A stretch of DNA of 64,000 nt from Ascidia mentula (lineage: Eukaryota > Chordata > Ascidiacea > Phlebobranchia > Ascidiidae): assembly GCA_947561715.1 (NCBI GenBank), contig OX387203.1:18600001-18664000 (forward strand). The letters are read 5' to 3'. Positions 10,441 through 22,900 of the stretch are shown piece after piece (the stretch's first letter is position 1; every line of letters starts with the position of its first letter). The translations under genes were made by a program, and so were the position numbers. The notes under the pieces are model-generated. The model had not been told where the DNA came from and searched no databases. It saw nothing but the letters and a program-made list of their open reading frames with translations.

Positions 10441-12400
10441 ATAATTTAAGGCTCTTCTGGCAAAAAAACTTGTTTGGACGACGTTTCGGTGGTTATTCAA
10501 CAGACCTTCATCAGGACAAGCGAAGTAAAATAAAACGCCAACACGGCGATAAATAGCAACGCGTGACAAAAAAGGCGAAAAAGAGCGAAAAAAGCAAGAA
10601 AAAAGCTGAAAAACGGGGAGGGGAGCACAAAGAATTAAAAATGCGCGCCAACAAGGAATGAGATACCGGGGTCTAAATCACAGTGCCCTGTGGTACGCAG
10701 GACCATCAGGTTTAATCAGGGGACGTGTCGCGCAGACCGTTATCAAATGCCGATAAACGGGTGGAAAAAAGGTTTCCCTTTTGTCATTAAGTGCAGATTC
10801 ATGTCCATTTATATGCACAGACTCCAATGAACATTCTCTTGTACTTGTCCTTTTCCCTGTCCAGAATTGTTGTATCTTTAAAATTGACCATGTGCCCTGT
10901 TTCTGCTACATGTTGCGACAGTGCCGTCCTTGTAAATTTCTTGGGCTTGACATCCCGCTGATGCTCCTTTAATCTTGTCCGTAAGGCGCGACCCGTCTCG
11001 CCAATATACACCTTCTCACACTCTCCGCAGAGGATGCGGTATATCACACCCCCAGCATCTAGCGCGCCTCCAGTGCGATCTTTGGGATACGAGACCAAGG
11101 AGCGTAATGTGACTGAACGACGCTCGAACACCAGGGTGGAAAAATCCTCCAGCAGTCTCTTCAAGGTCTCCGAAAGTCCTGGAAAATATGGAAGAACAAC
11201 CACACCCGCGGAGGGCCTTTTGTCGCATTTAGGCAGGGATGCATGGTTTCGTCGCAGAAAGGAGCTTGCATGGGTAACCATTCCTTAACAGAGCATCCCG
11301 CACACTACCCGCCTCTTGTTCTCGGGCCTTTTTCTCTGTAACCAGATTCTCCGCTCTAGCGTATAGTGCACGCACTACAGCCCGCTTGTGGGATATAGGG
11401 TGCGCTGACCGGAAAGATAGATACCTGTCAGAATGCGTCGGTTTTCGGTAAACACTCGTGCGTAGGGACCCACGGTTTTCCCTTTGAACAGCAACATCTA
11501 AAAACGATAAAATCCCACCATGCTCAACCTCCATGGTGAACTTAATGCTCGCTTCGATCGAGTTGAGGTTCTCAAGCAGCGATTCCACGTAGTCGCGATG
11601 CACAACCACAAAGGTATCATCCACGTAATGTCGCCAAAGTGGGGGACTCGAAAACGTTGACAACGCTCTTTGCTCGACGGATTCCATGACTATGTTGGCG
11701 ACCACAACTGAAAGCGGAGACCCCATGACTGTACCAAAAATTTGCTTGTAAAATTCACCTTTGAACGACAGATAGGTGGCGTCCAGACAGAGTTGAATGC
11801 ATTCCACGATCTCCGGTAGTGGCCACGAACAACTTGCCTCCAATGCCTCATCTCTCTGCAGTCTTTCTGCTGCCACTCCCACCGCCAACTTCACCGGTAC
11901 GTTTGTGAAGAGAGAGACGACATCAAATGATACCATTACCTCCTCCTGCTCCACGCTCAATTCTTTAATATGTGCTGCAAAATCGATAGAATTCCGGACG
12001 ATCTCATCCGTCGCACCCACAAGGGGGGCCAAAATACGGGCCACATGTTTAGCAAGATTATACGTGGGAGATCCAGGAACGACACAATAGGCCTAACTGG
12101 AACCCCAGGCTTATGAATCTTTGGATGACCATAAAGACACAGCTTCCGCCCATCCGTGCTATGCAACTCGAAAAACTCCCTTACTGATAACACTTGCTTG
12201 TCCCTGTGTAAGCGACCAACCATTGCATTAACCTTTTGTTTAACAATGTGACCGGGATCCCTCTTCACCTTGCGGTAGGTCTTTTCGTCAACCAACATTA
12301 ACTTAAGCTTGTTCTCGTAATCCAATCTATTCATAACCACCGTCACATTTCCTTTGTCCGCAGGGAGTATTACAATGTCATTATTATATACGTATCTGGG
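10440..12400 (-). mobile_element. Penelope-like retroelement fossil (RT plus GIY-YIG)
   Basis: Minus-strand coding matches the Penelope-like family: an N-terminal 'ILPADKGNVTVVM' block near 12,340-12,370, a reverse transcriptase region (about 11,300-12,340) with the YVDD catalytic box and the 'FGTVMGSPLS' block, then a GIY-YIG endonuclease domain (10,800-11,090; 'VYIGETGRALRTRLKEHQ'). A non-coding tail runs to about 10,440. It appears 5'-truncated and broken, with about two or three interruptions, so an old insertion. It lies inside the stalk region of the third lectin copy. No capsid or envelope genes belong to this family. Confidence 0.8.
10483..10514 (-). ncRNA. Hammerhead-ribozyme-like core in element tail (candidate)
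   Basis: On the minus strand CTGATGA is followed by a GGT/ACC-containing short stem and GAAAC, the two conserved halves of a hammerhead core. Hammerhead motifs are an established feature of Penelope-like elements. Stems I and III could not be drawn convincingly by eye, so activity is unproven. Confidence 0.35.
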
Positions 12401-12936
12401 GATGCTGTTAGAATCTGTTGTGTTGTCGTAACTTCTTTTGTCGTTTTCTCCAGCACGATTTCAGTTGTTTGTTGGGGTTGTTGTACTTGCTAAAAGGTAT
12501 GTAATTAAAAATTAAACAATATGTTTATGTAAGGCTCCTTACTTGCTCACACCAATATGTTGTTACGTTTAAATATTCCTGAAAACATTTTGATTTTATA
12601 TATCAATGTAAGGCAATTTAATTGTAACAAACTAACTTAAAAATGGCAATAAATTCTGTTCGTCTCACAGTTACGACCTGTGAGGATGAGTAAAAATATT
12701 TATATATTTTATTTAAACTTTGTCCGTCTGAAGATACCTACTGATATCCGTTGACAAATATATCCCGAAGTAACATTGCATTCCGTACTTCTCCACTTGT
12801 ATTCTGAATCAAAAAAAGTTAATGAACCCATCATCACACAACACTTGGATCCTGTTGTGATCTGTTCCCCTGTTGCCCACTGTCCATTGACAATATTTGA
12901 AAAACGATGCCCACTTATAGTTGCTTGTTGCTGCAT
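12395..12936 (-). pseudogene. Third C-type lectin copy, truncated by the Penelope-like element
   Basis: Minus-strand 12,720-12,930 resembles the second lectin-domain exon of paralogue 1 (NGQWATGEQ, KCCVMMGSL, EYKWRSTECN, GYICQR) but the front part around FYIGAKR/WTDG is scrambled. A short Thr/Gln-rich piece follows at about 12,395-12,495 after an 'ag' acceptor and resembles the start of the stalk exon. It then runs into the retroelement. The sugar-site motifs are lost (GEQ for EPN, WRS for WRD). Membrane and tail exons are missing from this copy. Confidence 0.7.
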
Positions 12937-13029
12937 CCCGTTTAACGACCTCTGTTTAGCAAAATAATCACCATAATGTGGAAGTCTTCGCCTGGTTTTA
13001 CGGGCAAGTTATTCATCAGGCAGCAAGCT

Positions 13030-13975
13030 GAACGGGTGAGAATTAAATTCCTCGCAACAGTGGCGTAACCGCAGCTCACTCCAATCATCATTGGTTCCAA
13101 GACAAGCATGGAAACGTATATTGATCAATTTAAATAGTGTACCGACTGTACTTTTTAAATCTCAATATATTTGACTTTGCTAGAAAGCTGACTGAATTAA
13201 CATGTTGCAAAACGTTTCAGTGCTTCTGTTATGATGGGTGTTATGATGTTAATTGTTTATTTCATACATGGGGGTTTAAGTCACTGTAACTAAGGAACAA
13301 CTGCAAAATACATAGGTCAAAAGAAAACAGTACATACGGCTGGACAAGAACGAAAAACCACACTATCAGAACACGTGCGCGACAACACACAGTCGATCAC
13401 TCACGCAAGCGTAGAGCGCGCAAGGCTCAGGGCAACTTGCGTACCGCCATTGGCTCAAGCATATTAAGACAAGTCTTGTCTTAATTTCACAACAATGAGG
13501 TATAAGAGTTTATATTTATCATCTTGCTGCAATACAGAAGTAATTCCATGCTTTCGCATAGCAAGGCAGGATCGCTCCAATGCGCAGGCCCTTTATATTT
13601 GGCGATCACAGCTCAAACATTCTTGGCGGTCACAATTCTTGCTGCAATATTTACGTTTTGTCGTTACATTTCTTACTATTCCACATAAATATTACGCCAA
13701 GAGTTAACCTTAATTGCTCAAAAATATTTTCAATGTTCCTCACAAAAATGTCTGACCACAAAGAATGGACGCAGCCAGACACATTTCTACCTTAACCACA
13801 CATAGTTTCATTAAACTAGGATTTCGCAGGTTAAACATTCGATCTTAAGCTGGTTGTTTTTTGTTCTTTATAACACAACAACATGAGGGAATCGAGTGGA
13901 TATTCATTCCTTCCTTACCCTGAGGAAGCCAAGTTGAATAACAGGCTTATAAAAATAAAAACGTTGGTCAATAAA
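13030..13975 (+). repeat. Interspersed repeat copy flanking the satellite on the left
   Basis: Starts 'cctcgcaacagtggcgtaac' and matches 31,309-32,640 in the same orientation with small differences. The right-hand copy is longer: it carries a second inverted arm of an internal hairpin and about 270 extra bases. The last part ('ccttaccctgaggaagcc... ggtcaataaa') is a Penelope-type tail sequence, and the 190-bp satellite begins directly at its A-rich end. No protein recognised. Confidence 0.7.
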
Positions 13976-16900
13976 AATAAAAAACAAAAAGACATACGCC
14001 AATTTGGTTTCCACTGCTCGTTTTAAACTGCCATCTAGTATTTGTGTGCAAAGTTTCAAGTCGCCTAATACAAAAATGTTCAAATCAAAGGCGGACAACT
14101 CTCAAAATTACTTAATATCCGCCCAACAGTAGCCACCATAGTTTCAAACATGCGTTTTCGTTCGCGAACAAAAAACTAAAAGACATAGGCCAATTTGGTT
14201 TTCACTGCTTGTTTTGTACTGGTATCTAGTATTTGTGTGAAAAGTTTCAATTCGCCTGATATAAAAATGTTCAAATCAAAGGCGGACAACTCTCAAAATT
14301 ACTTAATATCCGCCCAACAGAAGCCACCATAGTGTCAAACATGCGTTTTTGTTCGCGAATAAAAAACTAAAAAACATAGGCCAATTTGGTTTTCACTGCT
14401 TGTTTTGTACTGGTATCTAGTATTTGTGTGCAAAATTTCAAGTCGCCTGATATAAAAATGTTCAAATCAAAGGCGGACAACTCTCAAAATTACTTAATAT
14501 CCGCCCAACAGTAGCCACCATAGTGTCAAACATATGTTTTTGTTCGCGAATAAAAAACTAAAAAACATAGGCCAATTTGGTTTTCACTGCTTGTTTTGTA
14601 CTGCCATCTAGTATTTGTGTGCAAAGTTTCAAGTCGCCTAATACAAAAATGTTCAAATCAAAGGCGGACAACTCTCAAAATTACTTAATATCCGCCCAAC
14701 AGTAGCCACCATAGTTTCAAACATGCGTTTTCGTTCGCGAACAAAAAACTAAAAAACATAGGCCAATTTGGTTTTCACTGCTTGTTTTGTACTGGTATCT
14801 AGTATTTGTGTGCAAAGTTTCAATTCGCCTGATATAAAAATGTTCAAATCAAAGGCGGACAACTCTCAAAATTACTTAATATCCGCCCAACAGTAGCCAC
14901 CATAGTGTCAAACATGCGTTTTTGTTCGCGAATAAAAAACTAAAAAACATAGGCCAATTTGGTTTTCACTGCTTGTTTTGTACTGGTATCTAGTATTTGT
15001 GTGCAAAATTTCAAGTCGCCTGATATAAAAATGTTCAAATCACAGGCGGACAACTTTCAAAATTACTTAATTCCGCCCAACCATAGCCATTATGGTGTCA
15101 AACATGCGTTTTCGTTCGTGAATAAAAAACTAAAACATATAAGCCAATTTGGTTTTTACTGCTCGTTTTAAACTGCCATCTAGTATTTGTGTGCAAAATT
15201 TCAAGTCGCTTGATATAAAAATGTTCAAATCACAGGCGGACAACTTTCAAAATTACTTAATTCCGCCCAACCATAGCCATTATAGTGTCAAACATGCGTT
15301 TTCGTTTGTGAATAAAAAACTAAAACACATACGCCAATTTGGTTTTCACTGCTTGTTTTGTACTGGCATCTAGTATTTGTGTGCAAAATTTCAAGTCGCT
15401 TGATATAAAAATGTTCAAATCAAAGGCGGACAACTCTCAAAATTACTTAATTACGCCCAACCGTAGCCATCATAGTTTCAAACATGCGTTTTTGTTCAAG
15501 AATAAAAAACAAAAAAACATAGGCCAATTTGGTTTTCAGTGATAGTTTTGTACTGGTATCTAGTATTTGTGTGCAAAATTTCAAGTCGCCTGATATAAAA
15601 ATGTTCAAATCAAAGGCGGACAACTCTCAAAATTACTCAATTCCTCCCAACCTTAACCACCATATTGTAAAACATGCGTTTTCTATCGCGAACAAAAAAC
15701 TAAAAGACATAGGCCAATTTGGTTTTCACTGCTCGTTTTCAACTGCCATCTAGTATTTGTGTGCAAAATTTCAAGGCGCTTGATACAAAAATGTTCAAAT
15801 CAAAGGCGGACAACTTTCAAAATTACTTAATTACGCCCAACCGTAGCCATCATAGTTTCAAACATGCGTTTTTGTTCGCGAATAAAAAACAAAAAGACAT
15901 ACGCCAGTTTGGTTTTCACTGCTTGTTTTGTACTGGTATCTAGTATTTGTGTGCAAAATTTCAAGTCGCTTGATACAAAAATGTTCAAATCGAAGGCGGA
16001 CAACTCTCAAAATTACTTAATTACGCCCAACCTTAGCCATCATAGTTTCAAACATGCGTTTTTGTTCGCGAATAAAAAACAAAAAGACATACGCCAGTTT
16101 GGTTTTCACTGCTTGTTTTGTACTGGTATCTAGTGTTAGTGTGCAAAATTTCAAGTCGCTTGATACAAAAATGTTCAAATCAAAGGCGGACAACTCTCAA
16201 AAATACTTAATTACGCCCAACCGTAGCCATCATAGTTTCAAACATGCGTTTTTGTTCGTGAATAAAAAACTAAAAGACATACGCCAATTTGGTTTTTACT
16301 GCTTGTTTTCAACTGCCATCTAGTATTTGTGTGCAAAATTTCAAGTCGCTTGATATAAAAATGTTCAAATCAAAGGCGGACAACATTCAAAATTACTTAA
16401 TTACGCCCAACCGTATAGCCATCATAGTTTCAAACATGCGTTTTTGTTCGCGAATAAAAAACAAAAAGACATACGCCAGTTTGGTTTTCACTGCTTGTTT
16501 TGTACTGGTATCTAGTATTAGTGTGCAAAATTTCAAGTCGCTTGATACAAAAATGTTCATATCAAAGGCGGACAACTCTCAAAATTACTTAATTACGCCC
16601 AACCGTAGCCATCATAGTTTCAAACATGCGTTTTTGTTGGCGAATAAAAAACTAAAAGACATACGCCAATTTGGTTTTTACTGCTTGTTTTAAACTGCCA
16701 TCTAGTATTTGTGTGCAAAATTTCAAGTCGCTTGATATAAAAATGTTCAAATCAAAGGCGGACAACTCTCAAAATTACTTAATTACGCCCAACCGTAGCC
16801 ATCATAGTTTCAAACATGCGTTTTTGTTCGCGAATAAAAAACTAAAAGACATACGCCAATTTGGTTTTCACTGCCTGTTTTCAACTGCCATCTAGTATTT

Positions 16901-19900
16901 GTGTGCAAAGTTTCAAGTCGCTTGATACAAAAATGTTCATATCAAAGGCGGACAACCCTCAAAATTAATTAATATCCGCCCAACAGTAGCCACCATAGTG
17001 TCAAACATGCGTTTTCGTTCGCGAATAAAAAAGTGAAAAACATAGGCCAATTTGGTTTTCACTGCTTGTTTTGTACTGGTATCTAGTATTTGTGTGCAAA
17101 GTTTCAAGTCGCCTGATATAAAAATGTTCAAATCAAAGGCGGACAACTCTCAAAATTACTTAATTACGCCCAACCGTAGCCATCATAGTTTCAAACATGC
17201 GTTTTTGTTCGCGAATAAAAAACAAAAAGACATACGCCAATTTGGTTTTTACTGCTTGTTTTAAACTGCCATCTAGTATTTGTGTGCAAAATTTCAAGTC
17301 GCCTGATATAAAAATGTTCAAATCAAAGGCGGACAACCCTCAAAATTAATTAATATCCGCCCAACAGTAGCCACCATAGTGTCAAACATGCGTTTTTGTT
17401 CGCGAATAAAAAAGTAAAAAACATAGGCCAATTTGGTTTTCACTGCTTGTTTTGTACTGGTATCTAGTATTTGTGTGCAAAGTTTCAAGTCGCCTGATAT
17501 AAAAATGTTCAAATCAAAGGCGGACAACTCTCAAAATTACTTAATATCCGCCCAACAGTAGCCACCATAGTGTCAAACATGCGTTTTTGTTCGCGAATAA
17601 AAAACTAAAAAACATAGGCCAATTTGGTTTTCACTGCTTGTTTTGTACTGGTATCTAGTATTTGTGTGCAAAATTTCAAGTCGCTTGATACAAAAATGTT
17701 CAAATCAAAGGCGGACAACTCTCAAAATTACTTAATTACGCCCAACCGTAGCCATTATAGTTTCAAACATGCGTTTTCGTTCGCGAATAAAAAACCAAAA
17801 AACATAGGCCAATTTGGTTTTCACTGCTCGTTTTCAACTGCCATCTAGTATTTGTGTGCAAAATTTCAAGACGCTTGATATAAAAATGTTCAAATCAAAG
17901 GCGGACAACTCTCAAAATTACTTAATTACGCCCAACCGTAGCCATCATAGTTTCAAACATCCGTTTTTGTTCGCGAATAAAAAACAAAAAGACATACGCC
18001 AGTTTGGTTTTCACTGCTTGTTTTGTACTGGTATCTAGTATTAGTGTGCAAAATTTCAAGTCGCTTGATACAAAAATGTTCAAATCAAAGGCGGACAACT
18101 CTCAAAATTACTTAATTACGCCCAACCGTAGCCATCATAGTTTCAAACATGCGTTTTTGTTCGCGAATAAAAAACAAAAAGACATACGCCAGTTTGGTTT
18201 TCACTGCTTGTTTTGTACTGGTATCTAGTATTAGTGTGCAAAATTTCAAGTCGCTTGATACAAAAATGTTCAAATCAAAGGCGGACAACTCTCAAAATTA
18301 CTTAATTACGCCCAACCGTAGCCATCATAGTTTCAAACATGCGTTTTTGTTCGCGAATAAAAAACAAAAAGACATAGGCCAATTTGGTTTTCACTGCTCG
18401 TTTTCAACTGCCATCTAGTATTTGTGTGCAAAATTTCAAGTCGCTTGACATAAAAATGTTCAAATCAAAGGCGGACAACTCTCAAAATTACTTAATTACG
18501 CCCAACCGTAGCCATCATAGTTTCAAACATGCGTTTTCGTTCGCGAATAAAAAACTAAAAGACATACGCCAATTTGGTTTTTACTGCTCGTTTTCAACTG
18601 CCATCTAGTATTTGTGTGCAAAATTTCAAGTCGCTTGATATAAAAATGTTCAAATCAAAGGCGGACAACTCTCAAAATTACTTAATTACGCCCAACCGTA
18701 GCCATCATAGTTTCAAACATGCGTTTTTGTTCGCGAATAAAAAACAAAAAGACATACGCCAGTTTGGTTTTCACTGCTTGTTTTGTACTGGTATCATCTA
18801 GTATTAGTGTGCAAAATTTCAAGTCGCTTGATACAAAAATGTTCAAATCAAAGGCGGACAACTCTCAAAATTACTTAATTACGCCCAACCGTAAATATCA
18901 TAGTTTCAAACATGCGTTTTTGTTCGCGAATAAAAAACAAAAAGACATACGCCAGTTTGGTTTTCACTGCTTGTTTTGTACTGGTATCATCTAGTATTAG
19001 TGTGCAAAATTTCAAGTCGCTTGATACAAAAATGTTCAAATCAAAGGCGGACAACTCTCAAAATTACTTAATTACGCCCAACCGTAGCCATCATAGTTTC
19101 AAACATGCGTTTTTGTTCGCGAATAAAAAACAAAAAGACATACGCCAGTTTGGTTTTCACTGTTCGTTTTCAACTGCCATCTAGTATTTGTGTGCAAAAT
19201 TTCAAGTCGCTTGATATAAAAATGTTCAAATCAAAGGCGGACAACTCTCAAAATTACTTAATTACGCCCAACCGTAGCCATCATAGTTTCAAACATGCGT
19301 TTTTGTTCGCGAATAAAAAACTAAAAAACATACGCCAATTTGGTTTTCACTGCTCGTTTTCAACTGCCATCTAGTATTTGTGTGCAAAATTTCAAGTCGC
19401 TTGATATAAAAATGTTCAAATCAAAGGCGGACAACTCTCAAAATTACTTAATTACGCCCAACCGAAGCCATCATAGTTTCAAACATGCGTTTTTGTTCGC
19501 GAATAAGAAACTAAAAGACATACGCCAATTTGGTTTTCACTGCTCGTTTTCAACTGCCATCTAGTATTTGTGTGCAAAATTTCAAGTCGCTTGATATAAA
19601 AATGTTCAAATCAAAGGCGGACAACTCTCAAAATTACTTAATTACGCCCAACCGTAGCCATCATAGTTTCAAACATGCGTTTTTGTTCGCGAATAAAAAA
19701 CTAAAAGACATACGCCAATTTGGTTTTCAGTGATTGTTTTGTACTGGTATCTAGTATTTGTGTACAAAATTTCAAGTCGCCTGATATAAAAATGTTCAAA
19801 TCAACGGCGGACAACTCTCAAAATTACTCAATTCCTCCCAACCTTAACCACCATATTGTAAAACATGCGTTTTCTTTCGCGAATAGAAAACTAAAAGACA

Positions 19901-22900
19901 TAGGCCAATTTGGTTTTCACTGCTTGTTTTGTACTGGTATCTAGTATTAGTGTGCAAAATTTCAAGTCGCTTGATACAAAAATGTTCAAATCAAAGGCGG
20001 ACAACTCTCAAAATTACTTAATTACGCCCAACCGTAGCCATCATAGTTTCAAACATGCGTTTTCGTTCGCGAATAAAAAACCAAAAAACGTAGGCCAATT
20101 TGGTTTTCACTGCTCGTTTTCAACTGCCATCTAGTATTTGTGTGCAAAATTTCAAGTCGCTTGATATAAAAATGTTCAAATCAAAGGCGGACAACTCTCA
20201 AAATTACTTAATTACGCCCAACCGTAGCCATCATAGTTTCAAACATGCGTTTTTGTTCGCGAATAAAAAACAAAAAGACATACGCCAGTTTGGTTTTCAC
20301 TGCTTGTTTTGTGCTGGTATCTAGTATTAGTGTGCAAAATTTCAAGTCGCTTGATACAAAAATGTTCAAATCAAAGGCGGACAACTCTCAAAATTACTTA
20401 ATTACACCCAACCGTAGCCATCATAGTTTCAAACATGCGTTTTTGTTCGCGAATAAAAAACAAAAAGACATACGCCAGTTTGGTTTTCACTGCTTGTTTT
20501 GTACTGGTATCTAGTATTAGTGTGCAAAATTTCAAGTCGCTTGATACAAAAATGTTCAAATCAAAGGCGGACAACTCTCAAAAATACTTAATTACGCCCA
20601 ACCGTAGCCATCATAGTTTCAAACATGCGTTTTAATTCGCGAATAAAAAACTAAAAAACATAGGCCAATTTGGTTTTCACTGCTCGTTTTCAACTGCCAT
20701 CTAGTATTTGTGTGCAAAATTTCAAGTCGCTTGATATAAAAATGTTCAAATCAAAGGCGGACAACTCTCAAAATTACTTAATTACGCCCAAACGTAGCCA
20801 TCATAGTTTCAAACATGCGTTTTTGTTCGCGAATAAAAAACAAAAAGACATACGCCAGTTTGGTTTTCACTGCTTGTTTTGTACTGGTATCTAGTATTAG
20901 TGTGCAAAATTTCAAGTCGCTTGATACAAAAATGTTCAAATCAAAGGCGGACAACTCTCAAAATTCCTTAATTACGCCCAACCGTAGCCATCATAGTTTC
21001 AAACATGCGTTTTTGTTCGCGAATAAAAAACAAAAAGACATACGCCAGTTTGGTTTTCACTGCTCGTTTTCAACTGCCATCTAGTATTTGTGTGCAAAAT
21101 TTCAAGTCGCTTGATATAAAAATGTTCAAATCAAAGGCGGACAACACTCAAAATTACTTAATTACGCCCAACCGTAGCCATCATAGTTTCAAACATGCGT
21201 TTTTGTTCGCGAATAAAAAACAAAAAGACATACGCCAGTTTGGTTTTCACTGCTCGTTTTCAACTGCCATCTAGTATTTGTGTGCAAAATTTCAAGTCGC
21301 TTGATATAAAAATGTTCAAATCAAAGGCGGACAACTCTCAAAATTACTTAATTACGCCCAACCGTAGCCATCATAGTTTCAAACATGCGTTTTTGTTCAA
21401 GAATAAAAAACAAAAAAACATACGCCAATTTGGTTTTCACTGCTCGTTTTCAACTGCCATCTAGTATTTGTGTGCAAAATTTCAAGTCGCTTGATATAAA
21501 AATGTTCAAATCAAAGGCGGACAACTCTCAAAATTACTTAATTACGCCCAACCGTAGCCATCATAGTTTCAAACATGCGTTTTTGTTCAAGAATAAAAAA
21601 CAAAAAGACATACGCCAGTTTGGTTTTCACTGCTCGTTTTCAACTGCCATCTAGTATTTGTGTGCAAAATTTCAAGTCGCTTGATATAAAAATGTTCAAA
21701 TCAAAGGCGGACAACTCTCAAAATTACTTAATTACGCCCAACCGTAGCCATCATAGTTTCAAACATGCGTTTTTGTTCGCGAATAAAAAACAAAAAGACA
21801 TACGCCAGTTTGGTTTTCACTGCTCGTTTTCAACTGCCATCTAGTATTTGTGTGCAAAATTTCAAGTCGCTTGATATAAAAATGTTCAAATCAAAGGCGG
21901 ACAACTCTCAAAATTACTTAATTCCGCCAAAACTTAGCCATAATAGTTTCAAACATGCGTTTTCGTTCGTGAATAAAAAACTAAAAAACATACGCCAATT
22001 TGCTTTTTCCTGCTCGTTTTGTACTGCCATCTAGTATTTGTGTGCAAAATTTCAAGTCGCTTGATACAAAAATGTTCAAATCAAAGGCGGACAACTCTCA
22101 AAATTACTTAATTCCGCCCAAACTTAGCCACCATAGTTTCAAACATGCGTTTTCGTTCGTGAATAAAAAACTAAAACACATACGCCAATTTGCTTTTTCC
22201 TGCTCGTTTTGTACTGCCATCTAGTATTTGTGTGCAAAATTTCAAGTCGCTAGATATAAAAATGTTCAAATCAAAGGCGGACAACTCTCAAAATTACTTA
22301 ATTTCAACCAAACTTAGCCACAATAGTTTCAAACATGCGTTTTCGTTCGTGAATAAAAAACTAAAACACATACGCCAATTTGGTTTTTACTGCATGTTTT
22401 CAACTGCCATCTAGTATTTGTGTGCAAAATTTCAAGTCGCCTGATGCAAAAATGTTCAAATCAAAGGCGGAAAACTTTCAAAATTACTTAATTACGCCCA
22501 ACCGTAGCCATCATAGTTTCAAACATGCGTTTTTGTTCGCGAATAAAAAACAAAAAGACATACGCCAGTTTGGTTTTCACTGCTTGTTTTGTACTGGTAT
22601 CTAGTATTTGTGTGCAAAATTTCAAGTCGCCTGATGCAAAAATGTTCAAATCAAAGGCGGAAAACTTTCAAAATTACTTAATTACGCCCAACCGTAGCCA
22701 TCATAGTTTCAAACATGCGTTTTTGTTCGCGAATGAAAAACAAAAAGACATACGCCAGTTTGGGTTTCACTGGTTGTTTTTTACTGGTATCTAGTATTAG
22801 TGTGCAAAATTTCAAGTTGCTTGATGCAAAAATGTTCAAATCAAAGGCGGACAACTCTCAAAATTACTTAATTACGCCCAACCGTAGCCATCATAGTTTC

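Noticed and set aside
11034-11288. Plus-strand open frames within the retroelement
   Set aside because: Shadows of the minus-strand GIY-YIG and RT coding sequence.
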